From: Bacteroidales bacterium
Lineage (GTDB): Bacteria > Bacteroidota > Bacteroidia > Bacteroidales > P3
Direction: 5' to 3'
DNA length: 64,000 nt
Assembly (NCBI GenBank): GCA_017633985.1
Contig: JAGBOF010000016.1
Coordinates: 35,852 to 99,851, forward strand
Numbering within the stretch: the stretch's first letter is position 1; the number at the start of each line of letters is the position of its first letter. The notes beneath the pieces were generated by a model, which was not told where the DNA came from, searched no databases, and saw only the letters and a list, made by a program, of their open reading frames with translations. Positions 1 through 8,708 of the stretch are shown piece by piece. The translations under genes and the position numbers were made by a program.

Positions 1-1
1 C

Positions 2-367
2 AATACTACATATTCCGCCATCCGTTTGACACATATACCTACGGGAATAGTTGTTTCTTGTCAGGATCAGAAGTCACAGGTAAAAAATCTGGAGAAAGCC
101 ATGACGGTATTGCGTACCCGTTTGTTTGAAAGGGAATATTCCAAATATCTTGAAGGAATAGCATCAAAAAGAAAAACGATGGTATCTACGGGAGACAGAA
201 GTGCGAAAATACGTACCTATAACTATCCGCAAAGCCGTATAACCGACCATCGTATTAATTGGACTATGTATAACCTTCCTGCGTTTATGGACGGTGATAT
301 TCAGGATTTGTTAGATGCTTTGCAACTTGCCGAAAATGCAGAAAGATTAAAAGAATCTTTGGAATAA
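2..367 (+). CDS. prfA: Peptide chain release factor 1, 3' part
   Basis: This is the C-terminal part of RF1, which reads UAA and UAG stop codons and triggers release of the finished peptide on the ribosome. The frame is open from base 2, so the gene begins left of the window and the GGQ loop and codon-recognition domain are missing. Visible family signatures are AVR-like [12 protein letters not shown], the SGDRS-like [15 protein letters not shown] and [12 protein letters not shown], which are those of RF1 rather than RF2. The reading frame ends at TAA 365-367. porZ follows 49 bp later on the same strand. The identification is firm; only the gene's left boundary is unknown. Confidence 0.95.
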   Translation, partial: NTTYSAIRLTHIPTGIVVSCQDQKSQVKNLEKAMTVLRTRLFEREYSKYLEGIASKRKTMVSTGDRSAKIRTYNYPQSRITDHRINWTMYNLPAFMDGDIQDLLDALQLAENAERLKESLE

Positions 368-416
368 AAATCACATTGTCAAAAAATAACTTTATACATT
401 TCACCGTTTATTAGGT

Positions 417-2750
417 ATGAAAAAAATCAAAGTTATAGCTGCAATTTTGTTTACATTGTTTTATGTAAACGCATTTTCACAAACGGGAAATGCCGATATA
501 GGCAAATGGAGAGACCATTTATCTTATTATTTTACGGGAGGTGTTGCTAAAGTTGATGACAGAATATTGGCAGTAGGGCAATCATCATTATTTTATTATG
601 ATGTAAAGACCAAGCAAATGGAGAAACTGACAAAAGTAAACGGTTTGTCCGACGCAGGTATCAGCACTACGGAATATGACAGTGTAACAAAATCTACGGT
701 TATAACATACGAAAACTCTAATATTGACATTCTGCAAAACAATACCGTATATAACATTCCTGATATAAAGAACAGAGCAATTGAAGGCAGCAAATCCATC
801 AATCATATATACTTTTATGATAACAAAGCTTATCTTTCGTGCGGATTCGGCGTTGTCGTACTTGATTTATTACGTCATGAAATATATGATACGTGGTATT
901 TAGGCGATAATTCCTCGGCAATAAAAGTCAATTGTATATATATAAACGACACGGCAATATTTGCAGGAACCGTTAACGGATTACTGTATGCTGATAAGAA
1001 CAGTAAAACTCTTGCAACGGGTGAATCATGGAAGAATAAGAATCTTTTCACTGATAATAAGAACAAAGAAATAAACCATATTGTTCCTTTAACGCAAAAA
1101 GACTTATTGCTAAATATTCTTTACGACAATTCTTCCCATTCCGCCCTTGTAAAATATGACGGACAGAATATTGACACCGTTGATTCTGACAGTTATGTAG
1201 TAAATATGAAACGGTGCGGGGATTATATAGGTATAATAAACTATTTAAGCTTTAGTTTGTTTGACACTAATATGAATTCCGTCTATTACATCAGCGATGA
1301 GTGGTATCCTATAAACGGAGTAAGTTTATTGGTTAAAGACTTCGTTATTGACGGCACGTCATTATGGTTGTCCCATACATATTCGGGATTGATTCATCTG
1401 CCTGATTTTTTGGAGATGAGAACATGGGACAGAGAAATAATATTTCCTGACGGTCCTAAATCCAACGATGTTTACGGACTTACATTTGATGATGACGGCA
1501 GACTGTATGTCGCACCGGGAGGTAAGAATGCATCAAATGAAAATAAAATAAACGAAGGTAACGCTTATATTTATGACGGATTTTATTGGAAAGACTTGGA
1601 TAAAGGCAATATAACCGCAGATATTTATGATGTACTAAAGATTGCAATTGACCCGAGAAACAAAAACCATCTTATGATGTCCACTTGGTGGAACGGCATT
1701 GTGGAAGTACTCAATGATACTATAATAAATATATATGACTCGTCCAATACAGGAAATCTTTTGCAATTTCACGGATACAACTACCGTATTGCCGGAATAG
1801 GATACGACCGTGCGGGAAATCTGTTTGCCGCAAATTCATTGGTACCTTACGGTTTTGTCTATCTTACTTCAAAAAATGAGTGGGGCAATTTCTTTACTGC
1901 ATCATATATTCCTGATGACGAGATAAGAGGAATGACGCTGGATTATTTTTATTCATATAAACTTATCCATACCGTACAAAACAAAATTCTGGTAATAAAC
2001 AATCAAGGAGAAATGACAATAATAAATCCTAATAACGGATCTTTATTGCAAACATCACAAGTAAATTGTTTAACACAAGATAAAAACGGAGAAATATGGG
2101 TAGGAACCGAAAAAGGAATTAAGGTTATTTATTCTTTGTACGATGCCTTTAACAACTCCAACGGTTCGGTATCCAATGTAGAATGTAACAATATCGTATA
2201 CAGTGAAAACGGCATAGCACAGTATCTGTTGAGTTTTGAATACATCAATTGCATCATGGTGGACGGAGCCAACCGTAAATGGATAGGTACCGAAAGAAAC
2301 GGAATATATGTTTTAAGTGAGAACGGAGATAAAGAAATCTATCACTTTACACTTGAAAACTCTCCGCTTTTGTCCAATAAAATTACTTGCATGGCACAAA
2401 ATCCTAAAACAGGTGAAGTATTTATAGGAACGGACAGAGGACTGATGTCTTACAGAGCCGAAAGTCTTGAACCTGAAACAAAAGATATCTCCCTTACGGT
2501 ATTTCCTAATCCTGTAAGGCCTGATTACGACGGATTAATTGCAATAAAAGGTTTTGTCAATGATTCAGACGTAAGAATCACCGATGCAAAAGGCCGTATG
2601 GTTGCCCATTTAAAATCTCTCGGAGGTCAGGCTGTTTGGGACGGACGTAATTTCAAAGGACAAAAAGTTGCTTCAGGCGTATACTTCGTATTCGCTTCCG
2701 CAAATGAAGGCGAAAACACCACAACAGGCAAATTCCTTATAATAAGATAA
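417..2750 (+). CDS. porZ: Type IX secretion system protein PorZ
   Basis: The 777-residue product has a signal peptide (about residues 1-21, ending AFSQ) followed by IGKWRDHLSYY, the typical start of PorZ. PorZ is a surface protein of the T9SS attachment complex that helps PorU cleave sorting domains and add A-LPS. Two beta-propeller domains fill about residues 25-680; short blades with W-I/V-G-T-E motifs (EIWVGTEKGI, RKWIGTERNGI, EVFIGTDRGL) are visible. Residues about 690-777 form a type A sorting domain (TVFPNPVRPDY ... GVYFVFA ... GKFLIIR). The length matches the family. recO starts on the last base of its stop codon. Upstream, TAACTTTA at 388-395 is only a weak promoter match. Alternative: another two-component-sensor-type propeller protein, which is less likely given length and ends. 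Confidence 0.9.
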   Translation: MKKIKVIAAILFTLFYVNAFSQTGNADIGKWRDHLSYYFTGGVAKVDDRILAVGQSSLFYYDVKTKQMEKLTKVNGLSDAGISTTEYDSVTKSTVITYENSNIDILQNNTVYNIPDIKNRAIEGSKSINHIYFYDNKAYLSCGFGVVVLDLLRHEIYDTWYLGDNSSAIKVNCIYINDTAIFAGTVNGLLYADKNSKTLATGESWKNKNLFTDNKNKEINHIVPLTQKDLLLNILYDNSSHSALVKYDGQNIDTVDSDSYVVNMKRCGDYIGIINYLSFSLFDTNMNSVYYISDEWYPINGVSLLVKDFVIDGTSLWLSHTYSGLIHLPDFLEMRTWDREIIFPDGPKSNDVYGLTFDDDGRLYVAPGGKNASNENKINEGNAYIYDGFYWKDLDKGNITADIYDVLKIAIDPRNKNHLMMSTWWNGIVEVLNDTIINIYDSSNTGNLLQFHGYNYRIAGIGYDRAGNLFAANSLVPYGFVYLTSKNEWGNFFTASYIPDDEIRGMTLDYFYSYKLIHTVQNKILVINNQGEMTIINPNNGSLLQTSQVNCLTQDKNGEIWVGTEKGIKVIYSLYDAFNNSNGSVSNVECNNIVYSENGIAQYLLSFEYINCIMVDGANRKWIGTERNGIYVLSENGDKEIYHFTLENSPLLSNKITCMAQNPKTGEVFIGTDRGLMSYRAESLEPETKDISLTVFPNPVRPDYDGLIAIKGFVNDSDVRITDAKGRMVAHLKSLGGQAVWDGRNFKGQKVASGVYFVFASANEGENTTTGKFLIIR

Positions 2751-3469
2751 TGATTGTAAGCACCTCTGGCATTGTTCTTAAAGCCGTACCGTATAAAGAA
2801 AGCAGCACTATAACATCGGTATTGACAAAAGAATTCGGATTAAAATCTTATATTATCAAAGGCGGAAGAAAAAAAAACGCAACTGTAAAATCCAACTTCT
2901 TTCAACCGCTGCAAATATTATCACTTGTAGTATACGACAACAACAAGTCTGCTTTACAACAAATAAAAGAATGCAGCATTGAAGAAGATTTGACCCCGAT
3001 CAGATGCAATATAATCAAAACATCCTTAACGTTTTTTATTACCGAAATTCTTAATTTATCATTAAAAGAAAACAATCCCGGTGACGGGCTTTTTGAATTC
3101 GTAAAAAACAATATTACACTGATAAATAACAGTGACAGTAAATTTTTAAAAGACGTTCATATATATTTTCTGTACAATTTAGCCTGTATTCTGGGTTTTG
3201 CTCCGCTGAATAACTACTCAGGGAAGACGAAATATTTTGATTTACCCAAAGGTTGCTTTACCGATAAGAAAGATTTGCAGACTTTAAATACCGAATCATC
3301 GTTACTGCTACATCGATATATTATAAATGTATCCGACAGTTACTGCCCATTTACGGAAAATTCCGCTGAAAGAAATAATCTTCTACAAACAATGATCTTC
3401 TTCTTTGAACATCATATCACCAATCAAAAACGCATACAATCGCATAAAATACTTCATGATTTGTTATAA
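2750..3469 (+). CDS. recO: DNA repair protein RecO
   Basis: The 239-residue protein starts MIVSTSGIVLKAVPYKESS, the OB-fold opening of RecO, continues with LTKEFGLKSYIIKGGRKK, and has the helical C-terminal domain containing YNLACILGFAPLNNYS. RecO anneals single strands and loads RecA on SSB-coated DNA together with RecR. No CxxC pair is present, so the zinc site of some RecO proteins is absent. The ATG overlaps the porZ stop by one base (TAATG), which suggests translational coupling with porZ. The gene converges on the DUF4301 gene with a gap of only nine bases between the two stops and no obvious terminator hairpin. Confidence 0.92.
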   Translation: MIVSTSGIVLKAVPYKESSTITSVLTKEFGLKSYIIKGGRKKNATVKSNFFQPLQILSLVVYDNNKSALQQIKECSIEEDLTPIRCNIIKTSLTFFITEILNLSLKENNPGDGLFEFVKNNITLINNSDSKFLKDVHIYFLYNLACILGFAPLNNYSGKTKYFDLPKGCFTDKKDLQTLNTESSLLLHRYIINVSDSYCPFTENSAERNNLLQTMIFFFEHHITNQKRIQSHKILHDLL

Positions 3470-3478
3470 CCGCTAGGT

Positions 3479-5014
3479 TTATTGATGGGCTTTTTTTAAT
3501 AAATCATTCAAAGTTTTAACTGGATTGAATGTCTCCAAAGGAACCTCAACAAAAACAGTAAGCCAATCCGCCATTGCACCGTTCCACAAACCCGGACGTT
3601 CCATTGCTTTTATTGTTTGTCCCTGATAAGACTTCTCGGATATAAATCCTGTTGAAGCGTCTATATATTTTAACAAGTCGAACTTCTTTCCCTGCCAATC
3701 CTTAATTGACACTACCAAATCAACGGGATTGAAATGTGTTGCAGACATAAAAATATTTCTTTGTTTCGGATTATTGATATTCACCTGTGCTTTCTCCACT
3801 ATCTGCAATGACACGCCGTACATATTCTCGGTATAAAAAGGACCGCCTCCCGGTTCTCCTGTATTTCTTACCATACCGCAAACTCTCAACGGACGGTTTA
3901 TTAAATCCATAAGATAATGTTTATAGGCAGTAAGCGTAGGAAATTCAGTATGATTTTTCATATTCGGTATCTGCAAATGACGGTTTATTGTCTGTGCAAT
4001 GCAAACCAAGTCCTGTTTTGTCAGTCCGCGTTGCTTAAGCTTGTTCATCATGGAACCTATCTTCTGTTTCAAACCTATCAACACGCCTGCCAACAATTCT
4101 TTATGAAACACCGTTGATTGCATGTACTGCGAAGATATATTATCTATATTTTTTATAAAAATAATATCGGCATCCAAATCATTCAGATTACTTATCAAAG
4201 CTCCGTGTCCCGACGGTCTGAACAGCAAATGCCCGTCAGTATCTCTGAAAAGAGTGTTATCGGTATTCACTGCCAAAGTATCTGTCGAATGTTTCTGAAA
4301 GGAAAAATCAACATTATACTTTATTCCGTATTTTTGTTCGTAAACGGGTACGCATTTTCTTTTCAATTCTTCAAAGCCTTGTAAGTGTTCTTCGGTAACT
4401 GTAAAATGCACATTAGCCTGATTGGCGGAACAAGTATAAAAATAAGCTTCCTCAAGATGTTGTTCAAAGGCAGTTACTGCTTGTTTGCCGTCTTCACTTT
4501 TGTGAAACAATATCCAAGCCTTCGGATACTTACCGTAATTCAATCCTTTATCCGTCAAAATAAACTCTATAATCGTTTTATAATCCTTATTATTTATACA
4601 ATCTTCTACGGACAAAGACTGTCTTGCCATACATTGGGAAAGTTCTCCGTAAAAAGCAAATTTTTCTATATTGTTTATTGTCTGCTCTGCTGTCGGGAAA
4701 TCAGAAAGAGGCGTAGACTGTTCATCTTTATATTCATTTAAAAATGTATACAAATCTTTCATCATTCTTGTTGCCGCACCCGATGCCGGCACAAACTTCA
4801 TTATTGAGTATTTATCCTTATTATCTTCAAACAACTTAACAAATTCAGCCGTTTGCTTGGCATCATACACACGTATACCTTTTCTTACGGTGGCTGCCTC
4901 CTGCAAATATATATAAGGAAAACCGTTTATAAAATTTTCCGTTTGCTGCTGTGCTTCGCTTTGGGATATTCCGCGGCTTTTAAGTTGCGACAAATCGCTT
5001 TTTGTAAATTCCAT
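3479..5014 (-). CDS. DUF4301 family protein
   Basis: This 511-residue protein, with no signal peptide, matches the Bacteroidetes family DUF4301. I recognise the opening (MEFTKSDLSQLKSRGIS), FVPASGAATRMMKDLY near residue 75, the FRPSGHGALISNLNDLDAD stretch near residue 265, and the C-terminal GLWNGAMADWLTVFVEVP. The GxA-T-R-like motif and the RPSGHGAL motif resemble nucleotidyltransferases that act on sugar phosphates, so a nucleotide-binding enzyme is a reasonable guess, but the reaction is not known to me. It is a single-gene unit with a probable promoter at 5032-5039 and converges on recO. Confidence 0.85.
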   Translation of the reverse strand: MEFTKSDLSQLKSRGISQSEAQQQTENFINGFPYIYLQEAATVRKGIRVYDAKQTAEFVKLFEDNKDKYSIMKFVPASGAATRMMKDLYTFLNEYKDEQSTPLSDFPTAEQTINNIEKFAFYGELSQCMARQSLSVEDCINNKDYKTIIEFILTDKGLNYGKYPKAWILFHKSEDGKQAVTAFEQHLEEAYFYTCSANQANVHFTVTEEHLQGFEELKRKCVPVYEQKYGIKYNVDFSFQKHSTDTLAVNTDNTLFRDTDGHLLFRPSGHGALISNLNDLDADIIFIKNIDNISSQYMQSTVFHKELLAGVLIGLKQKIGSMMNKLKQRGLTKQDLVCIAQTINRHLQIPNMKNHTEFPTLTAYKHYLMDLINRPLRVCGMVRNTGEPGGGPFYTENMYGVSLQIVEKAQVNINNPKQRNIFMSATHFNPVDLVVSIKDWQGKKFDLLKYIDASTGFISEKSYQGQTIKAMERPGLWNGAMADWLTVFVEVPLETFNPVKTLNDLLKKAHQ

Positions 5015-5031
5015 ATATTAAATGTTTTTTA

Positions 5032-5039
5032 CAAAATTA
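5032..5039 (-). promoter_or_regulatory. Probable -7 box for the DUF4301 gene
   Basis: Read on the minus strand this is TAATTTTG, matching the Bacteroidetes -7 consensus TAnnTTTG, 18 bp before the ATG at 5014. Confidence 0.5.
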
Positions 5040-5105
5040 TGAAAAATTATTAAATGCAAGATTTTTTATGCGTAAAAATTTAATTATTTATGCATTTATT
5101 TTTCA

Positions 5106-5143
5106 TAAACAGCGATAATTTGACATCTAAACAGCGATAATTT
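5106..5143 (+). repeat. Direct repeat TAAACAGCGATAATTT
   Basis: The 16-mer occurs exactly at 5106-5121 and 5128-5143, a 22-bp offset, just upstream of the nitroreductase promoter. A weaker third copy (AGACAATAATTTTT) starts at 5153, another 21 bp on. The CAGCGAT heptamer is one of the cores of the 21-bp phased arrays found elsewhere in the window, so this may be a degenerate member of that family or a two-site operator for the nitroreductase gene. Confidence 0.55.
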
Positions 5144-5168
5144 CTTTCTGAAAGACAATAATTTTTTC

Positions 5169-5176
5169 TAACTTTG
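5169..5176 (+). promoter_or_regulatory. Probable -7 box for the nitroreductase gene
   Basis: TAACTTTG followed by C matches the Bacteroidetes consensus and lies 24 bp before the ATG at 5201. No clear TTG is seen at the usual distance upstream. Confidence 0.6.
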
Positions 5177-5200
5177 CAAAAATAAAAACAAATATACGAT

Positions 5201-5731
5201 ATGGAGAATCAAGTTTTATATGCTTTAAAGCACAGAAGGAGTATAAGAAAATACAGACCTGAACAAATCACCGACGAAGAACTTAATGCGGTACTTGAAG
5301 CGGGAACTTACGCACCGACAGGTCACAACAAACAGGATTTATGGATTGTTGCAGTGCAAAACCAAGCGATCAAATCGCAGCTTATAAGGATGAATGCCGC
5401 AATAATGGGCACTGATACCAATCCTTATTATGACGCCCCGACGATAGTATTGGTTTTCGGCTCTTTGATGTCCGAAAATCCGAATACAATACAAAACGGC
5501 AGTCTGATTTTAGGCAATATGATGAATGCTGCATACGCAATCGGTCTGGGCAGTTGCTGGATTAACCGCGAAATTGAGATGTTTCAAACCGATGAAGGCA
5601 AAGAACTGATAAAACAATTCGGATTACCTGACAATGTTATGGGAATAGGCGCCATTGCATTGGGTTATCCTGTCAAAAACCCCGAAAAAGCATTGCCGAG
5701 AAAGGAAAATTACTATCGTATTATAAAATAA
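5201..5731 (+). CDS. Nitroreductase family protein
   Basis: The 176-residue protein is a small FMN-dependent nitroreductase. The N-terminal LKHRRSIRKYRPEQITDEEL carries the FMN-phosphate contact region (RRSIRKY), YAPTGHNKQDLWI is the second flavin motif, and LGLGSCWINRE plus MGIGAIALGYP complete the fold. Such enzymes use NAD(P)H to reduce nitro compounds, quinones or related acceptors in the cytosol; the substrate cannot be read from sequence. It stands alone, with a good promoter at 5169-5176, a repeated 16-mer upstream, and a strong shared hairpin terminator downstream. Confidence 0.92.
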   Translation: MENQVLYALKHRRSIRKYRPEQITDEELNAVLEAGTYAPTGHNKQDLWIVAVQNQAIKSQLIRMNAAIMGTDTNPYYDAPTIVLVFGSLMSENPNTIQNGSLILGNMMNAAYAIGLGSCWINREIEMFQTDEGKELIKQFGLPDNVMGIGAIALGYPVKNPEKALPRKENYYRIIK

Positions 5732-5754
5732 GACGACAATTAAACACAGTTTTT

Positions 5755-5804
5755 AATACCCGTATTGTTACTTAATTTTTGTATTATGCAGCAATACGGG
5801 TATT
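5755..5804. terminator. Bidirectional hairpin terminator
   Basis: A perfect 13-bp inverted repeat, AATACCCGTATTG (5755-5767) and CAATACGGGTATT (5792-5804), sits between the convergent nitroreductase and HD genes. Its ends are A/T-rich on both sides, so it can serve both transcripts. Confidence 0.75.
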
Positions 5805-5820
5805 TGTCTTACCCCTGCCG

Positions 5821-7059
5821 CTATATTTCGTAATAATAAAACTTGCTTATCTCCTTTTTCAAAAAGGCTTCATCCAATTGATCGCTTGCCTGATGGATTC
5901 CTTTTACTTGTCCGTCTTTGAAAAGAATATTAATCTGCTGGTCATTGAATGAATACGCACGGTTATGCATCTGTCCCGCAGTGGTAAAATAACGTGTTAT
6001 GTCTTCAAAAGAAAATCCCTGGTCTTTATGTTTGTCAAACAAATGCTGACGGAGTCCGTTCAACTCTTCGTCGGTGTATTGTGTTGTTTTAACGTACATC
6101 TTTCCTATATTACGGTTCATAAGCGAACAAGCCAAAAACGAAAGTATCTTATCATCATGGCACGACCATGTTTTAACGGCACTCCATATATCCGTATCGT
6201 CCAGATGTATGAACTTATCCAAAGCCTGTGCATTGTCAACATCCTGCACTCCGTTTTTAAGGAAATAATACAAATTCTGACTTATCGGATATTTCATTAT
6301 ATTCAAACTATCCTTCATTGCCAAATCCTTGGCACGCTGAAGAATATTACGCAACAGACAATCGGCACCGACAACAGTCTTATGCATATACACCTGCCAA
6401 TACATAAGACGGCGTGATATGATAAACTTTTCTATACTGTACACGCCCTTTTGATCAACCACCAACTCGTCGCCGTAAACCGAAAACATATTCATTATTC
6501 TGTCCGTACCAATAACGCCTTCACTCACTCCTGTGAAAAAACTGTCCCTTGTAAGATAGTCCAACCTGTCTATATCCACTTGTGAAGACACTAACTGGTG
6601 CAAAAACTTCTTCTTATAAGTATTGTCAAATATCTCTATTACCTGCTGATCGCAATTGAGTTTTTGCATTATAAGTCTTGAAACTTCTTCGTGATGGCAG
6701 GAGAAGAAAAAATGTTCCAAACAATGAGAGAAAGGCGAATGCCCGCTGTCGTGAAGCAATATTGCCTGCAATGTCCATTCATATTCTTCGTCCGTTATCT
6801 GATATCCTTTTTGTCTTAAGCCGTCCAATGCCCTTGTCATCAAGAACATCGCACCTATTGAATGGGAAAAACGGGTGTGTTCAGCCCCCGGATAAACCAA
6901 ATTGGAAAGTCCCAACTGTTTGATGCGTCTTAAACGCTGCACATACGGACTTTGAATCAGATTATATATACTCTCCGACGGTATTTTGATAAATCCGTAA
7001 ACAGGATCGTTGATTATTTTCAGCTTGTTGTCCACTTGTTTTTGCAATATGTGATACAT
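5821..7059 (-). CDS. HD-domain phosphohydrolase (YwfO / dGTPase-like)
   Basis: The 412-residue cytosolic protein has the opening KIINDPVYGFIKIP, then YPGAEHTRFSHSIG (first metal histidine) and LLHDSGHSPFSHCLEH (the HD pair), and VDIDRLDYLTRDSF (the last aspartate), the metal-site order of HD hydrolases. This subfamily includes deoxynucleoside triphosphohydrolases related to dGTPase, which break dNTPs into nucleoside and triphosphate. The exact substrate cannot be told. The gene ends 17 bp after a strong bidirectional hairpin, and the outer-membrane gene upstream, on the same strand, ends 55 bp before its ATG. Confidence 0.88.
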   Translation of the reverse strand: MYHILQKQVDNKLKIINDPVYGFIKIPSESIYNLIQSPYVQRLRRIKQLGLSNLVYPGAEHTRFSHSIGAMFLMTRALDGLRQKGYQITDEEYEWTLQAILLHDSGHSPFSHCLEHFFFSCHHEEVSRLIMQKLNCDQQVIEIFDNTYKKKFLHQLVSSQVDIDRLDYLTRDSFFTGVSEGVIGTDRIMNMFSVYGDELVVDQKGVYSIEKFIISRRLMYWQVYMHKTVVGADCLLRNILQRAKDLAMKDSLNIMKYPISQNLYYFLKNGVQDVDNAQALDKFIHLDDTDIWSAVKTWSCHDDKILSFLACSLMNRNIGKMYVKTTQYTDEELNGLRQHLFDKHKDQGFSFEDITRYFTTAGQMHNRAYSFNDQQINILFKDGQVKGIHQASDQLDEAFLKKEISKFYYYEI

Positions 7060-7114
7060 AAAATGCAGTATGTAACCTCTGATTCATACTGCACTTTAAT
7101 CCGTGAATAATATC

Positions 7115-7549
7115 TTACCAAACGTATTTTACAGACAATCCCAATCCTTTGGCATAGAACCGCGAAGAAGGTATCAACTCCAAAGAAGGGGTCCAATCCA
7201 AGGATATAGTAAAGGGAATATCATTCGGAAGATGCCATTCAATACCTATAACACCGTCAAGTCCCAATCCGAAACCGCTGTCATCGTCTTTACCCCAAAC
7301 ACCTACGTTGGCACCTAAACCGTAATACAAATGAAATCCGTTTCCAAGTTCTTTATCCCATTCGTACAGTCCTAAAACACGGAACCCGTGATCGTGAAAA
7401 TCCATTACAGCTTCGTAATTGGTTGCACCGTTATACTTTTTAATGTTCAAACCGTAATCCCAACCGGCTTTAACGCCCACTCCCCATTGCTGCGCATTCA
7501 CTCCTACTGCCGTAAAAGCAATGGCAAGCAATACAATCATTTTTTTCAT
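7115..7549 (-). CDS. Small outer-membrane beta-barrel protein
   Basis: The start at 7549 gives MKKMIVLLAIAFTAVGVNAQ, a clean signal peptide; an upstream ATG at 7576 would put charged residues before it. The mature part (about 125 residues) alternates polar and hydrophobic residues with many glycines and aromatics (GVGVKAGWDYGLNIKKY, HLYYGLGANVGVWG) and ends in a W at the second-last position (YVW), typical of small eight-stranded outer-membrane barrels. No specific function can be assigned. A likely promoter is the palindrome at 7581-7598. Confidence 0.8.
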   Translation of the reverse strand: MKKMIVLLAIAFTAVGVNAQQWGVGVKAGWDYGLNIKKYNGATNYEAVMDFHDHGFRVLGLYEWDKELGNGFHLYYGLGANVGVWGKDDDSGFGLGLDGVIGIEWHLPNDIPFTISLDWTPSLELIPSSRFYAKGLGLSVKYVW

Positions 7550-7580
7550 CTTTCTGTCAGTTATTTTAATTATCACTCAA

Positions 7581-7598
7581 TTAACTTTGCAAAGTTAA
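7581..7598. promoter_or_regulatory. Palindrome holding two back-to-back -7 boxes
   Basis: TTAACTTTGCAAAGTTAA is a perfect 18-bp palindrome. The minus-strand half gives TAACTTTG (7590-7597) 41 bp before the ATG of the outer-membrane protein at 7549. The plus-strand half gives an identical box pointing into the long gap before pdxJ. Confidence 0.5.
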
Positions 7599-7766
7599 GT
7601 AAAATTTTTTCCATATATACCGCCTGCCGGATTTTTTTAAAAAGGATATAACTTTTTCTATGCTTTAAAAGGTGTTTTCAAGGCTTAAAAACGCAAAAAT
7701 TTTACTACTTCCTAACTCACTGATTCTGCGTTATTTGACAACATGATAACATACCGTCAAAAAAAG

Positions 7767-7836
7767 ACGCCGTTTCAGCAAATTATTCTGCGTGATTAAT
7801 AAAATAATACGGCGTTTTAATATTTTTTTACGGCGT
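7767..7836. repeat. 21-bp phased heptamer array, four cores
   Basis: Cores start at 7767 (ACGCCGT), 7788 (CTGCGTG), 7809 (ACGGCGT) and 7830 (ACGGCGT), exactly 21 bp apart, with AT-rich 14-bp spacers; one is ATTAATAAAATAAT. A 14-bp inverted repeat (AAAAAAGACGCCGT at 7760-7773, its complement at 7830-7843) closes the array. Positions 7780-7811 are the exact reverse complement of 32 bp found in three other arrays. It lies between the divergently transcribed outer-membrane gene and pdxJ, in a 384-bp gap with no gene that I can see. Confidence 0.9.
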
Positions 7837-7896
7837 CTTTTTTCGGCGGTGTATTTAATATTTCTTTTTTAACTGTGTTATTACAACTTTTTGTCT

Positions 7897-7904
7897 TAAT
7901 TTTG
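7897..7904 (+). promoter_or_regulatory. Probable -7 box for pdxJ
   Basis: TAATTTTG followed by C matches the consensus and lies 29 bp before the pdxJ ATG. Confidence 0.5.
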
Positions 7905-7933
7905 CAGTCTGAAAACGGAAAACATATACAAAA

Positions 7934-8644
7934 ATGACACGTTTAAGCGTAAATATAAATAAAATAGCAACATTAAGAAATGCACGCGGGGGCAACAATC
8001 CCGATGTTATCAAGACCGCATGCGACATTGAGTCGTTCGGAGCACAGGGCATTACCGTACATCCGCGTCCCGATGAAAGACATATAACAAAAAACGACGT
8101 CTATCAGCTAAAAGACAAAATTACTACGGAATTCAATATCGAAGGTTATCCTGATCAGAGGTACATCAAGATAATCGAAGATATCAGACCCGCGCAGGCT
8201 ACGCTTGTTCCCGACAAACCCGACCAGCTTACGTCCAATCACGGATGGGACACGGTTAATGACGGTGAAGAGCTGCGGGTTATTGTCGAGAAGTTGAAGA
8301 AAATATGCAGGGTGTCGGTATTTGTAGATGCCGATTGCGATATGGTCAAAGCTGCAAGGGATTGCGGAGCGGACAGAGTGGAACTTTACACTCAAAGTTA
8401 TGCGGAAAATTATCTTAAAAACAAAGAACAGGCGATAGAACCGTTTGTCAAAGCCGCCGAATGTGCACGTCAGTGCGGTTTGGGGCTTAATGCGGGGCAT
8501 GATTTGTCACTTGAAAACCTTGAATACTATCATAAAATCATTCCTTGGACCGACGAAGTTTCCATAGGTCACGCTTTAGTATGCGATTCCCTTTACTATG
8601 GTCTGAAAAATACAGTCTCAATGTATTTACGTTGCCTTAAATAA
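7934..8644 (+). CDS. pdxJ: Pyridoxine 5'-phosphate synthase
   Basis: The 236-residue TIM-barrel protein has the PdxJ signatures RLSVNINKIATLRNARGG at the N-terminus, FGAQGITVHPRPDERHI near residue 40, and GLGLNAGHDLSLENL near residue 180. PdxJ condenses 1-deoxyxylulose 5-phosphate with 3-amino-2-oxopropyl phosphate to make pyridoxine 5'-phosphate, the last step of de novo vitamin B6 synthesis in the DXP-dependent route. The length is normal. It stands alone behind its own promoter and converges on birA. Confidence 0.96.
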   Translation: MTRLSVNINKIATLRNARGGNNPDVIKTACDIESFGAQGITVHPRPDERHITKNDVYQLKDKITTEFNIEGYPDQRYIKIIEDIRPAQATLVPDKPDQLTSNHGWDTVNDGEELRVIVEKLKKICRVSVFVDADCDMVKAARDCGADRVELYTQSYAENYLKNKEQAIEPFVKAAECARQCGLGLNAGHDLSLENLEYYHKIIPWTDEVSIGHALVCDSLYYGLKNTVSMYLRCLK

Positions 8645-8685
8645 AGATTTAATACAATTGTATAGATAAAAATCAACACCTCAAC

Positions 8686-8708
8686 GGCAGTTTACAATAT
8701 AAACTGCC
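8686..8708. terminator. Hairpin overlapping the birA stop
   Basis: GGCAGTTTA (8686-8694) pairs with TAAACTGCC (8700-8708). It overlaps the birA stop codon; the minus strand then reads into a moderately T-rich stretch. It may end birA, and weakly pdxJ. Confidence 0.4.
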
